DNA of 64,000 bases, from the NCBI RefSeq assembly GCF_022458985.1, contig NC_061790.1, positions 3,149,001 through 3,213,000 on the forward strand, read 5' to 3'. The first letter of the stretch is position 1. Every line of letters begins with the position of its first letter. The translations under genes were made by a program, and so were the position numbers. Shown one piece after another: positions 10,801 to 22,899 of the stretch. This stretch comes from Mugil cephalus. Its lineage: Eukaryota > Chordata > Actinopteri > Mugiliformes > Mugilidae. Under the pieces are notes generated by a model. That model saw nothing but the letters and a program-made list of their open reading frames with translations, ran no database searches and had not been told where the DNA came from.

Positions 10801-11327
10801 CAGATTCCCATTGTACTGATGTTCTCAGTTGTTCTGGTATCAGAGATCCTCCTAATGTCAGAGACAGCCACTGGGTCTGCAGTCCACATCAGCCCAAAGG
10901 CTGTTTGCTGTCACTGGTTAAATGAATATTTTTCTTTTATTCATACTGTGTTCATGCTAACCTGTAAACTGTAGAATCAGCATCAAAAATACAGAGATTT
11001 AATGTTTTCTCTCTATTTCTTGTGTAAGTCTCTAAATTTGAGCTTCTTGAACACAAACGTATCTTCTTCCTGTAATAACTGAGCTACAACTTCCTCATTA
11101 TGACTTTCTCCTCTCTTTTCTCTCAGCAGTCACTTTGATATGTCAAGTCCATGCTGGCTTTCAAGTTTCTCTTTATGTCCGTTTTTGTCATTTCAATACA
11201 AACAGAAGTTTCTTTTGGGAACGTACTGCAGAGACAGCTTTCTATCAAGGACAGCCTCAGTTTGTGAAAGAAGAAAATACGTTTTCATTGAAGTCTGGTT
11301 ATAAGGCAAACGTATATGAATCCTTAC

Positions 11328-11391
11328 CTGTAAACTGAAGCATCAGTACCATCAGTGACAGCAGTGTAATCCATTTTAATTCATCCATCAT
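11328..11391 (-). CDS. Orphan signal-peptide exon between copies 1 and 2
   Basis: A 64-base phase-1 exon encodes MMDELKWITLLSLMVLM and ends LQFTG at a GTAAGG donor. The next receptor exon downstream on the minus strand is another signal-peptide exon (9831), so this one has no Ig exons of its own. It has the usual leader with two ETS-like sites (11491-11558). It is either an alternative first exon for copy 1 or what remains of a deleted receptor. Confidence 0.6.
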
Positions 11392-11566
11392 TCTTGTCCG
11401 TCTTTCTCCGTCTTCCTCCTTCTTATAACTGTCTCACTGTCTAAAATAGTTCTTCTTGTAGACAGACACAGCGTTGACGCCTTGTGATGTCACTTCCTTA
11501 TTGTGACTGCTGGTCTCTTTCTAGTGTGCAGAAAGAAGGTAACGCCTCTAACTTCCTCATTGTATC

Positions 11567-11620
11567 CAAGGAGTACCACAGGATTTCATTCTGGGACCAC
11601 TCATATTCATATTTTATATA
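11567..11620 (+). mobile_element. LINE reverse-transcriptase fossil
   Basis: The plus strand reads QGVPQDFILGPLIFIFYI, a mutated GVPQGS-LGPLLF block of a non-LTR reverse transcriptase. It lies about 175 bases upstream of the orphan signal-peptide exon. A weaker echo lies near 11995-12040. Confidence 0.55.
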
Positions 11621-11639
11621 AAAACACTAAAATATTCAC

Positions 11640-12689
11640 TTTTATATCCATGAGGCTGTGATGTCTGAGTCTAAACTAAAGGATCTTTAGCAGCTAAATG
11701 AGGCAACACAATGATGTAACAACACAACCACAGTAAGAGGAAGAAGTGTAGACAGTCTGTCCATTCCCACTGTGCACTGGCGGCAGTTACGCCCTAAAAA
11801 GAAAAAGAAGGCAAATGTGTGAAGATTGTTTGTGCAGATAAATGAAAACTCTTCTCTTAGAACTATACATTGTTGACCTCCTCTAATGTCACTTACTCCG
11901 TTCCAGTTAACATTTAGAGAAAAACTGAAAAGTAAATTAAATCATGCAGAATTCAATGAGTGCAGACACAACATCTCACTTCTAGCTTCCTCATTATATC
12001 TGAAGGGAACCATCTTGGGAACACTCAGATATATTAACTCTCAACAGTCTTTGATAAAAAAAAAAATAATAATAATAAAAAAAAATCCCTTTAACGCAGG
12101 TGATATGGTGATAAACTGATCTGTGTCCACTCTAAACCAAACCCTTTATAAATCATGCAATGAATCAACATGCTGAGAATAGAAAACCATGTTAAAAAGA
12201 ACAAGTACACGTTGTGCAAATGAGAAGAAAAGGAAAAAAACGTGTGAAGATTGTTAGTTCAGATAAATGCTTTTCATGATGAGGATGTTCTTCTTTGTGT
12301 AGATCTATTTGTAGATTTATAGACAGGTTTGTGTTGATAATGAAGATTCAGACTCCTCACCCTCCAACAACTGACCCTTGATGTTAAAGATGCAACACAC
12401 ATATAAGATGATATTTCAGTGTTGTGACACTTTTGTTCCTCATCTGGTGAGTTTTTAATTAAAACTGATGAGGAAGTGTTTGGTTGAGTCCAACAGTCTG
12501 GATGTTGTCACCTCTGATCACTACCAGACAAACAAAACTGCTTTAAGGTCTCCTTTCCAGTGTTTGTCTCACGTCTGAGTCAGTTCAGGTTTGTGATACT
12601 TGTCCTGACTTTGTTTTAATTACATTTGAAGCTGACCTCACTCTGAGTTTACACCAGACACACGACTCTTCTCCACATGAGGATTCAAA
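11640..12689. other. Spacer between receptor units
   Basis: AT-rich sequence with an A-run at 12057-12085 and array-type phrases (GTGAAGATTGTTAGTTC). No gene is recognised. Confidence 0.4.
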
Positions 12690-13388
12690 CTGTTAGATGT
12701 TTATTAAAGAATACAAATAAAACATCATGAAGAAAATGGAAAAAGATCAATGAACACCTTATTAATACTGAGCAGACACACAACACACTGCAGTGAAGTC
12801 ACTTACACTGGTCCAACAGAGAACACAGTGTACAGCGCCCCCTACAGTGCGATATAAGCAAAAACTAAAGTATACTTCAGGTTCAGATGCTGCATTAAAA
12901 CACTTCAATACTACATGTTTATACAGTATGTTACACATTAGCACTGAAAGAGGAATCAAAGATACTATTAAAACAGAGCAAACCCCAAATAATAGAGTTA
13001 GAGTTAACCCCAGTGATGTAGAGTTAATCTAAGCCTGACCCCTTTGAGTCAGGTGACTTTTGGTACCTTAAACAAATCAAACTAAATATTAAAGAGCTGT
13101 GATTCCTGAACATTTGGATATGAATTACTTCATGTTACTTCTGCATTGCATTCTATATATACATTACACAACTGTAACTTAATAACTTGGTGAACAGAAC
13201 AAAACAAATGCATCAGTGTCTAAATGTTTCTGGAGCTAACTGTAACAAGACAGCCTATGTTAGAAATAAAAAGCAATGTTATAAAATAACTGCATCCCAT
13301 CCAATAAAAAGCTGATAGTAAAACTTTAAGAACTGTAACTGATAATTTATCGATGTTAAATGAAGTGATGATCTGTGACATGTGTCTC
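12690..13388 (-). other. Probable 3' UTR of receptor copy 2
   Basis: It lies directly after the copy 2 stop codon on the minus strand. An AATAAA signal opposite 12700-12705 suggests that transcripts end near 12680. No supported ORF. Confidence 0.5.
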
Positions 13389-14286
13389 TTATTTGTTTGG
13401 TTTGTTGATGGTTGCGTAGAGGTTGCTGGGATCAGCTGAGGGAACGTTCACTGTGCTGTAGGTCACTGCATCACAGTCATCATCATCAATTCTACGTTGA
13501 ACCTGGAAGAGAAACAACACAACAGGACATGACCTCATGTACTCGTACCAGCACGTAACTAGAATACACAATCAGACGTCTTACTTTGTCTCTACTGTTG
13601 GTTTTCTTGGTGAAGCTGATGGAGGCGTAGGAAACACCATCTTCAGGATCAGCCTACACAGTGAAAACACACTGTTCAGGATCATGTGGATCTATAGAGA
13701 ATCAGCTCAAGCCTGTTTTCTTCTGACTTATTTCCTGTAAGTAACTAAGTGTGTCTCATGTTGTGTGCATATAGCAGGAGGTTTGTAACGCTGCCCTGGG
13801 TGTAGTGTAGTGAGATCTCACCATGTCCTGACTGGTTCCTGGTGCAGACTCGGTCTCTGCAGGGTTTGATGTCAGGGCCTGAACAAGAAGAGTCAAAGAA
13901 CATTTACAGTTCACAGTTTAGTTCATCCAGAGCAACACATCTGTACAAGTTACAGCATTAGAACACAACAGTCATGTCAACACTACAACACTGTCACCAT
14001 CATTGATCTCATTGTATCTTATCTCACGTACACACTTATAGTTTGTAGTAAAATAAACTTGTTAAACTCACAACATGAGCTGGTGTTTTGTTTCCTGAAA
14101 AGACACAAAGGTGAGAGACAGTTTAGTTTTTGCTCCGTTTTTAAATTTAAAGTTTCATGTGTGAGTTCTCTCACCTTTACTTCTCTTCCATCTGACGACT
14201 TTCACAACAATTATTAAGAGGACGACAAAAACCACAGCAACAATGATGTACCACACATCTGGAATAGAGATAGAATAATCACTAAT

Positions 14287-14354
<68 letters not shown>

Positions 14355-17024
14355 AATTTAAATTGTGAAAATGTCAGGTCATTACATGTCATAATTGTTG
14401 ATGGGCCCTTGGTTGGAGCTGATGTTGTTGGTTTTGTGTCCTCACCTGAAATAAATAAAACACAAAATATCAAAGTTTTGATCCGTAAGATAAAGAATTA
14501 GATGAAAAACATAATAATCTCCATGAGAGAATGAGATGTCACCTTGTAATGTTGTTGTTGTTGTTGTTGTTGTTGATGATGATGTTGTGTCCTCACCTGA
14601 ACAAAAATAAAAACAACTCATTAAGAACTGTTGTATAAATGGAGCTTTAATAATTTAACAGCTCAGAAAAATCTCAGTTTGTTTCTCACCTGATGGACGA
14701 CGGCTGAAGGTAAAAAGCTTCACTTCATTAGTCTCTGTAGTTACTTGACACTTAAACAGTTCATATCTATCTGTGTAACTGAAATGAGAAGTCAGAAACT
14801 TGACAGAAGCAGAGCAGGAAGACTGTGATGTTATTAATTCCTTGTTATCTTTGTCCACTTCTTGATTTTTGTGCAGCCACTTCACTGAATGTCTACATGG
14901 TTCATTTGTCCTCACAGAGCAGGTTAAATTCACCTTATCAGTGTCATTGTGTTCAGTCACTGGTGAAGATGGATTGGAAGAGAAAGACAAAGTTAGTGAG
15001 ATTAACTTCATTATTCTAATCATAATTATTGTCATGTTTCAGTGTGTTGTTCTAATGAGACACTTTGAGATGAAAACATTATGATATAAATACTCACTGG
15101 TTACAACAGACAGATCAACCTGAGCATCTGGACCTTGTTGTTGTCCTGATTTGTCAAACTGTCTGCAGGTGTAACGACCAGAATCATCATCTGTGACCTT
15201 CTTTATAAACAGAGAACAGTTTGTTGTAACTCTCAGTCTGTCTGGTTCAGATCTGATCTGTCCAAGACCAACCAGCTCTACTGATGCTCTGCTTCTTGAA
15301 CCAACAAAGAACCAGGTTGTACTGACACAGTTACGATGATCATTTATCACATTTTCACAAGACAAAGTGACGTCATCTCCATCTCTGACAGTGAAGTTGA
15401 GGTGAAGCTGTCTGCTTAGTGCTCCTGAGAATATGACAGAGAAACAAACATGTTTCTATTAATGTCAGAGTGACGATCATTTCAGATACAACACAACATT
15501 GTGTTCACATGTTCCTCATCCCTGACTGTCAAGACTGAACTAACCTCAGAGATAACACACAGCATGGCTACCTTGAGTGGTTATCTAAGATAATTTAATT
15601 AAGTACCATCAAAAAGAAATGAGCTTCGTTTGACTTTTCTGACACACGTTCATAAAGTTTAAATAACTGTGTTTTCAGAGATATTTCTCTTTTCCCTGGT
15701 ATTTATAGACTTAGGCTTTAATGATCCACACGGAAATTACTTTGTCACCATAACTTTGTTGCACATAAAAGTAAACACTTATACAAAACACAAGAAAGAT
15801 AAATGAGATTCAATTTAAAAAAATAAATAAATAAACAATGTCATCAAAAAATTTACAGAATTAGCATCATATACAAGTTGGCAAAACAGTGTTCGAGGTG
15901 TTTGGTTATTTGAGCAGTTGCATAACAACAGCGGCATGGGTCATATGAGGGAGGGATATAAATTCAAACGGAATGTGCCCCATAGAGTGTGAAGCTGGGC
16001 ACAGATGCACTGTGGTCCTTTGAACCAGATCTCCAAAGCACCTCTCATAACACACTCCTCTGGGTCCCATCAAGCACACACAGTTCACTGATCCTGCCGC
16101 CAAAGACCTCATGTTCCCCTTGAGTACAGACGGCACCGCCAACCTGAACCTATTTCTCCACTCCTCCGCTGCCAACTCCAGCCTGGCATCCAAAGTACTT
16201 CTTTAGAAAATCAGCAGCAATCTCAGGCCTCACTCCGGGCAGCTCAGGAGACATGGACAGCGCTAGCAACTGATCTCACAATGGCTGCTCCGCCGAAGTA
16301 CACAGCCAACGACCAACGACACAGCCAAAACACAAAAAGTCCAGAAAAAGAAACCAAAATAAAAACAGCACAAAAAGACAAAAATGACCAAAACCCATTT
16401 TGATTGGTTCAAGGCATTGTCACAATCACTTCATTATATAAGTCTTTATGAAGATGCTGTTATCACCCATGTACTTAATACAAGTGAGTGTAAGGTGGCC
16501 CCTTTGAGTGTGAAGTGACGATAAACCCATTGAAACCTATGATGCATGTCACAATGCAGAGCCAATAAAAGGCATCCTGGACGAGTAACACTGTCTTCAG
16601 AAAAAGTGGATCTACTCAAAGATGAAAATAAAAGAGAAAACAGCAGCAAAGAGCAGCAAAAGGAGAACCTTGACTTAATGACGTGTAGTAAAATATGAAT
16701 CTTGAAATTACTATTATTTTTTTATTATTTAGATGCTCAAAACACTCACGATTGAATGCATTAGTCATTTGCTCGTGCAGTCACACTCTGGTGGTGGTAA
16801 AGTACCTCAGTAATCACAGCAGCACTAGAGCAGACTGAAAGAAACGTGGCTACCAATCCACCACCAAACACCACTCACTCACAAATGTGCACCAGTGGAG
16901 TTCACACTAGGAGCAAAGTGGGTTAAAATATCATCCGCTTTTTATATAATGAATCCTTACCTGTAAACTGAAGCATCAGTATCAACAGTGACAGTCGTTT
17001 AATCCATTTGAATTCATCCATCAT
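13389..17024 (-). CDS. Two-Ig inhibitory-type receptor copy 2 (ITIM tail)
   Basis: Predicted exons are 16961-17024 (signal peptide), 15098-15424 (D1), 14690-14959 (D2), 14543-14596 and 14386-14445 (stalk; the first is a Thr run), 14175-14258 (membrane), 14072-14094, 13822-13878, 13585-13653 and 13389-13502. They sum to 1122 bases, or 373 residues, without a stop. D1 keeps CENV, NCVSTTWFF and GRYTCRQF; D2 keeps its four Cys. The membrane exon reads VWYIIVAVVFVVLLIIVV, then the basic KVVRWKRSK. The tail holds VSYASI and VTYSTV, both fitting the ITIM consensus, plus an NLYATI-like motif near the C-terminus. By analogy with ITIM receptors it would recruit SH2 phosphatases and dampen cell activation. 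The ligand is unknown. The 1.5-kb first intron contains a LINE piece. Confidence 0.85.
14285..14356. repeat. (GAAA)n microsatellite in copy 2 intron
   Basis: About eighteen GAAA units lie between stalk exon 2 and the membrane exon, at the same place as in copy 1. Confidence 0.9.
15906..16193 (-). mobile_element. LINE ORF2 N-terminal fragment
   Basis: The minus strand reads AEEWRNRFRLAVPSVLKGNM followed by RSLAAGS. This resembles the R-PSI-MGN-RSL-NK start of the endonuclease ORF in fish non-LTR elements. The rest of the frame diverges. It lies inside intron 1 of copy 2. Nothing else is recognised between 15430 and 16900. Confidence 0.5.
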
Positions 17025-17123
17025 GCTTGTCCGTCTTTCTTCGTCTTCCTCCTTCTTATATCTGTCACACTGTCTGCAATAGTTCTTCTTGTAGAGAGAC
17101 ACAGCATTGACACTATGTGATGT

Positions 17124-17193
17124 CACTTCCTTATATTGACTGCTAGTCTCTTTCTAGTGTGTGCAGAAAGAAGGTAACGCCTCTAACTTCCTC
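17124..17193 (-). promoter_or_regulatory. Paired ETS/PU.1-like sites of copy 2
   Basis: TAAGGAAGTGA and GAGGAAGTT lie about 100 and 165 bases before the copy 2 start codon, at the conserved spacing. Confidence 0.4.
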
Positions 17194-17834
17194 ATTGTGT
17201 ACAAGGCAGAGATGAAGGGTTTGATTCTGACGCCTCCGAATAAAAATTAAGATTGTCACTTCTATCACAGAGACTGTGATATACAGCTCTGTGTCTAAAC
17301 TAAAGCAGCTGAGTGAAGAAGCATATTGGTGTGACTACAAAACCACAACAAGATAAGCAAGCGCACATGGTGTCCACTCCCATGGTGCATTTGTGGTAGT
17401 GACGTGTTTGAGGCCTTAAAGGAAAAGAAAATTGCGTGAAGATTGTTAGTAACGAAAATATATGCAAAAATGCAACCCTGTTTTGTTTTTTAACGTGTCT
17501 TAGTGAAGACACAGGATTCACACTGATGAAGACTGACATGTGCATGTGCATGTGCATGTAACAGTAACTAGGGTCAGTGGAATTATCGTGCTCATAACTG
17601 TCAAGTATCTAAAATAGTTATTTATTTAGAGCTGTGGTGTCACTTCCTTATTCTTACTGCTAGTCTCCTTTTCAGCTAAACTCGTGCAGACAGTGTAAGA
17701 GACACAGAAATCAGATAAGTCAGACTTCATTGTGTCCAGACCGATGATATTATGCATATCTACCTCAGTTTATCCTCAGGCATGTGAGGCAACACGAGGC
17801 TGTGACATAAAAAGCATGTGAAATGAACATTGTG

Positions 17835-18040
17835 TCCCTTCGCATGGTGCATTTGTGACAGTGATGTGCTTGACATCTTATAAAGAGGAAGGTGACGCAT
17901 GTGTGAAGATTGTTAATTAAGATAAAAGTTTCCACTGATGCATCTTTTAAAGATAGGACCATGTGATCACCTACCAAAAACTGACCCTCGGTGTTGAAGA
18001 TGCAGCTCACTGATAAGATGATATTTTAGTGGTCTGAAAC
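17835..18040. repeat. Array upstream block, copy 3 of 3
   Basis: Collinear with 1995-2260 and 10183-10400, upstream of the copy 2 signal-peptide exon. Confidence 0.7.
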
Positions 18041-18435
18041 CTTTGGTTCCTCATTGTAAGTCTTTCTGAGAAATGATGTTTCCGTTTTACTCGGAATGTG
18101 AGTACAGCAGTAACAGGGTCTGGATGCTTTACCCTCCAGTGACAACCAGATAAACACAATAAACACAGTATGTATCATGGCGAATGCAAAACATGTAATG
18201 TTTTTGTGCTAATTGTCTGATTTACTGCTCAAAATCCTCAGAGGTGGGACCAAATGGGTGTCACTTCCTTGCTACACACTGTGACAGGATGACTTGACCC
18301 TAATGTGAACCAAGTAGACAACAGAGGCTGCACAAACTGAGCCGAAAGAGCCTATTGCCACTTTGATGAGCATTTTTTGCAACATTACTCGCTCTTCTTA
18401 AATGTAATTAATACACTTAAGAGGACAAGTCAAAA

Positions 18436-18558
18436 GGCCACTGTGTGGTAGGCCAAGCATGGGTCCTCCAGTCTCTGTTGCCCTTCCTCTTTCTGCTGAT
18501 GTGACTCCAGTTCCTGCCTCTCAAAGATGGGTAGCCTCAGCCCTGCAGCCAGGGACCT
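18436..18558. repeat. Dispersed repeat, third copy, cut by a transposon
   Basis: It shares the GTAGGCCAAGCATGGGTCCT phrase with 2417 and 10627. Its similarity ends where the Harbinger-type element begins at 18559, so that element inserted here after the duplication. Confidence 0.55.
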
Positions 18559-18829
18559 GGGGCCTCATGTACAAAGACTTGCATGAATTTCTCACTGAAA
18601 CATGACGTGCACTAATATCCAGAAATTGGCGTCTGCCCAAAAAAAATCAGATGTATCAAAATGTGCGTGCGCCTGGATCCAACCACTTTTTGTTTGTACA
18701 TCCCAATCAACATGGAATTGAGCGCACATGTAGTAGTGCCAAACTCCTCCCTGTCCACGCCCCAATTTAAATATGCAAATGTGTTTAAATATGGCCTGCA
18801 TCGCGGATTTCCCACTCGATCGGATTTTC

Positions 18830-19566
18830 AGCATGAGTAAAGAGGAAAAAAAGGAACTGAGGTCGAAGTGTTACTAAATGAAGTGGAGACATGCAGTGAT
18901 ACTCTACTTGGTAGCCTGTCGTCAGGCATAAACACAAAATAAAAAAAAGTGAGTGGGAGCGTGTGTGTGACGCTTTTAATGTAGTGGAGCAGCGCGCACA
19001 CGGAAATAAAAAAGAAATGGTCTGACATAAAGGTGGAAGTGAAGCGGAGGATTTCGGAACACCACTGATATGTGATCGCAACGGGTGGGGGGTCAGGAGG
19101 GTACGAACTGACCCCCTCCGACCAGAGAGTGGCCGTCATAATGGGTGACACAGCTCTCGCCGGAGTTATGGGAGCCCATTAGTGACACAGATCATCCCCA
19201 AGGTAAATGTGTTAAACTAAGAAATATTTTCATTATACTGGTCCTACAATAGGCTGTTCACAATACACATAGCTCATGCGTGAAGCTGCCAGAATATTAA
19301 ACACGTTTACTCATGTTCAATGTTCAATTTTTTTTTTATTTTTGACAATTCTAGACAGTTTTGGCGCTGCCTTCATCGGCACCGCGTGCCCAGCGACTCC
19401 ACGCCAGCTGCTGACGTCTGCCCGACTGGCCGTGTCCTCACCAAACTGTACCGGAATCACAAGACGAAATTGGCAGATCCATGCCATCAATTATTGTCTG
19501 GATCAAATAATAACCGTCCTTGGAGATATTAGCAACGCAATAAATGCACTTGTAATAAGTAACTAA
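18830..19566 (+). pseudogene. Harbinger Myb/SANT-like DNA-binding protein remnant
   Basis: Reading across frames on plus gives pieces such as EVEVLLNEVETCSDTLLGSL (18870-18930) and KKEMV-HK-EVKRRISEHH (19010-19065). These match the trihelix Myb-like partner of Harbinger transposase. A second piece at about 19440-19566 looks like its C-terminal helix. Several stops and frameshifts separate them, so it is dead. Confidence 0.6.
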
Positions 19567-19734
19567 ATTGTGTCCTTGCCTCTTTACATGGTTGAAATGA
19601 TATGCTACAGGGTCCGTATTGCTTCCCGAGATCCGGCATCCAGTTCCTCTGGTGGGGGGATGTACTCCACCAGAGTGGTATCCCATGGCGGGGTGCCACG
19701 TTGTGCAGGACGCCACGGGAAATCATAATGTGGC

Positions 19735-20524
19735 ACACCTTCTCCATTTATAGACCCGAATCTCTCTTGGTCGGTGTCGGAGTTGGTGAGAGGGGTCAAC
19801 AGCCACAGCAAATGGATAAATTATTGTGTCACCGAGAAGCCACTGTATCAGCCTCCAGCCTGTTCCCAACCATGCTGTTGGTCAGAATGTGCGAGTTATG
19901 CGTTGAACCAGGCCACCTTGCCACAATGCTAGTGAGCTGCATTTGCGCATCACATATTATTTAAACATTTATGGGATGAAAATGTTTCCCGTTGACAAAA
20001 ACGAATTCATCTTGTTATGGCACTTTGATAGCATGTGTGCGCAATCAATAGCTCCGATTACATCAGGGAAACCGGCTCTTGGTGCAAACTGCGCTTTAAT
20101 GTTGACCTGTTCAACAGCATTGTATGGGAATTTGATGTACCTGAACATTCTGATGATCCCGTCCCACACAGCTGGCATGCCTCGGCTCAGGGTTGACCGA
20201 CACACTCCAGACCGGTGGGCCAGTTCCCGCTGGAAAGTCCCTGTTGCCAGGAACCCCAGAGTAGTCAGCATCTGTGTGGGTAGGACAACCCCTAGCTCCG
20301 CGCTGTGTTGCGCTCTAGGGCCGGTTGCAGCTCTGCACACAGCTCCAGTAATACTGGCCTCGGTAAACGAAAATGATGAGTAGATCTCCGTGTTCTCTAA
20401 ACACTCTCTCATGCCTAATGTTACCATTTGCGAGGTCTTCTAACAAAGCCAAAGCTGCCATTGTTAATACCATTTTCTTCATCACTTTGTACATGCTTTC
20501 ATATCCACCAATGGTTACAAACAC
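19735..20524 (-). pseudogene. Harbinger (HARBI1-like) nuclease remnant
   Basis: The longest open part, 19969-20427, reads FTEASITGAVCRAATGPRAQ, LATGTFQRELAHRSGVCRST and FPDVIGAIDCAHM. The last contains the first catalytic Asp of the DDE nuclease. The preceding N-terminal helix lies at 20427-20470 in another frame. After a stop at 19969, VARWPGSTHNSHIL continues the domain at about 19890-19935, followed by more stops. The second catalytic block (GDSGY in the family) is not recognisable. It encodes no functional transposase. Confidence 0.75.
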
Positions 20525-20814
20525 ATGTGTGTTAATTGCGCATTAATGTGTCTCTGATGTGTACATCCTCCGAGAACTACTTGATTTCACATTACTGACA
20601 GTTCCTCAGCGTCGCCTCTTAGTGTCGCCAAAGGAGCAATAGCTGTGGAAACTGGCGTACGCCAGCCATGATGTTGGTGGAGGTCACCGCCCATTTCCAC
20701 GGTCAATTCACTTTTGATACATCTGAACATTGACGTTGATGTGGGCGCACGCAACGTTTCTGGCGCACGCAACTTTGATACATGAGGCCCCTGGTCCTCA
20801 CTTGAATGTCTCTC

Positions 20815-22500
20815 AGGTGTTGAAGTGGGGTGAGGACTCAGATGCAGGACTACAGATGAGTCTGGGTTTCAAACAAAATTTAATGATTAACAAAAAACAC
20901 TGCACATGACAGGAAAATACAAAATACAAACATTTTAAGAATGAAGGACATGGCAAAACTGCAAGTCCAAATCCTGGTTTGGAGGCAAGGACATGGAAAC
21001 ATGAAACAAGACATTGAAACATGGCGGGAAGACATCAGGACAGCATTAACGACACGACAAGGAACAAAGGGAACGGCAGGGCTATATATACACAAGAGGG
21101 CTCTGGGCTGACAAGACACAGGTGAGACACATGAGGACAAGCAACCCAGGTGAAACCAATGAACAATCAAGGGACAGAAAGCACAAGACAGGAAATCCAG
21201 AACTTAAGAAAATAAAACAGGAAACAAAACACATGATATAGACAGACTTGACAAACCACAAGGAGACAAGACAGGCAGGAAACTAGGAAACTTCACAAAA
21301 TAAAACAGACAGAATCCCCCCTTAAGGGTCGGATCCCAGACGTCCCTTAAAAAGTACAAACAACATAATCCAGACCAGGGCAGGCGGAGGGGGCAAGGAA
21401 GGAGGGAACAAAAAACAATACAGTCTAGAGAGTCACAAAAAGTCCTCATGGCGGGTGATGTAGACACCGACAAGAAGATGTAGCGGGCCGCTCGGGAGGG
21501 CGGCTGAAAGGCTGGGAAGACGTGGCGGGCCGCTCGGGAGGGTAGCCAGAAGGTCAGGAAGATGTGGTAGGCAGCTTGTGACAATGGCCAGGAGGCCAGG
21601 AAGACATGGTGGGGGTTTGTGACGGCGGCCAGGAGGTCCGGAAGATGTGACGGCCTGCTCGGGATCGCAGGCGTGGGTTCCAGGTGCGGCAACAGGAACG
21701 TGGTCTGCCGGAGCAAACGGCTCCTCAGGAACAGGAACGTGGACTGCCGGAGCAAACGGCTCCTCAGGATCGGGGACATGGAGCACTGCCAGTACTGTGG
21801 GCGGCCGGGTCTGAGGCGCAGGCAGTGGGGGTAGTGTGGGCAGCCAGGTCCAAGCTTGGCACTGGGAGCACTGCGAGCGGGCGGGTTCGAGGCACACAGT
21901 GGGGTGGCAAACACCCTCGCAGTGGGGACAGGTCTAGGAGAGGCATTTGGGTGGCAGGCAGACCAGCCTGTCCGGAGCTGCCTGACCACAGGTCTGCCTC
22001 CCTGGCGGCCAGGCGAGTCCCCTTAGATAGACAGGGGCTGGAACTCCGGCATGAGCCCGAGTCTGTACTCCAGCATTCACTCTTGATAATAACGAATTAT
22101 TCATTGCTTCTGCCTCATCAAAAGTAACGTCCGCTGGGTCCATACAGTTCTTTCAGGTTGAAAGGTGTTGAAGTGAGGTGAGGATCCAGATGCAGGACTA
22201 CAGATGAGGTCGGGTTTCAAACAAAAGGTATTTAATGATTAATAAAAAGTGCTCCACATGACAGGAAAATACAAAATACAAAAATCAAAAGAATCAAGGA
22301 CATGGCAAAACTACAAGTCAAAATCACAGCTTGAAAGCAAAGACATGGAAACATGAAGCAAGCAGCCCCATTTCGCATCCCGCACCGGGCGCCCTTTCCT
22401 GTGTGTCTTTCCACCCATTGATGCAACAAGGAACAAAAGGAAAGGCAAAGGGAAAGGCAGTGCTATATATACACAAGAGGACTAGTAGTCCAGTTCTCTG
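20815..22500 (-). mobile_element. Ty3/Gypsy-like LTR element, internally deleted
   Basis: Direct repeats at about 20815-21310 and 22163-22500 share GTGTTGAAGT, GATGCAGGACTACAGATGAG and ATGACAGGAAAATACAAAAT, with a TATATA box on minus in each. These are LTRs. Just inside the right one, the minus strand starts MDPADVTFDEAEAMNNS (22143), a gag-like opening. The interior then becomes a proline-rich, repeat-rich frame (21430-21990, with the tandem phrase VPVPEEPFAPA) and ends in WDPTLKGGF before the left LTR. Protease, reverse transcriptase and integrase are missing, so it cannot move on its own. Confidence 0.7.
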
Positions 22501-22899
22501 TGTGTGTCTTACGAAAATCCCAGGTTGACCTGGCATTTTCAGATCCGGGTCGACTCACCTTTGGTGCGCTTTCACATCGGCAAAAGTCCCGGTTTGGACA
22601 TCCCGCTGTGACAGCTGCGTGCCTGTTTTTTCCTCCCTCATGCATCATCACGTACATTGCAGATAACATTGCAGTTTGCTGATGACCTGAAAAATGCCAT
22701 GATCATTAGAAAAGTGTGGGAGATCACTATACAAGTTGTATATAAACACAGTCACCGTTCGCCGATGCGCTTCCAACGATCACGTAACAACACATTTGAT
22801 TAGTTTGATTGAAACAAATGAACAAGACTTCCCCATGTCTGGTCGGCACTAAACCAGACCAGGTTTCTCACTGAACAAAGTAACTGTCCCCGACTCCGA

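Larger units (their letters stand above)
18559..20791. mobile_element. Harbinger (PIF) DNA transposon, decayed, with both TIRs
   Basis: The ends form an inverted pair: GGGGCCTCATGTACAAAG at 18559-18576 and its near-complement TTTGATACATGAGGCCCC at 20774-20791. The subterminal stretches also match in inverted orientation around the TTGCGTGCGCC phrase. Inside are two divergently arranged remnants, a Myb/SANT-like ORF on plus and a nuclease ORF on minus, which is the standard two-gene Harbinger layout. A clean 3-base target duplication was not visible. Confidence 0.85.

Noticed and set aside
21619-22127. Plus-strand ORFs over the LTR interior
   Set aside because: They are shadows of the repeat-rich minus-strand frame.
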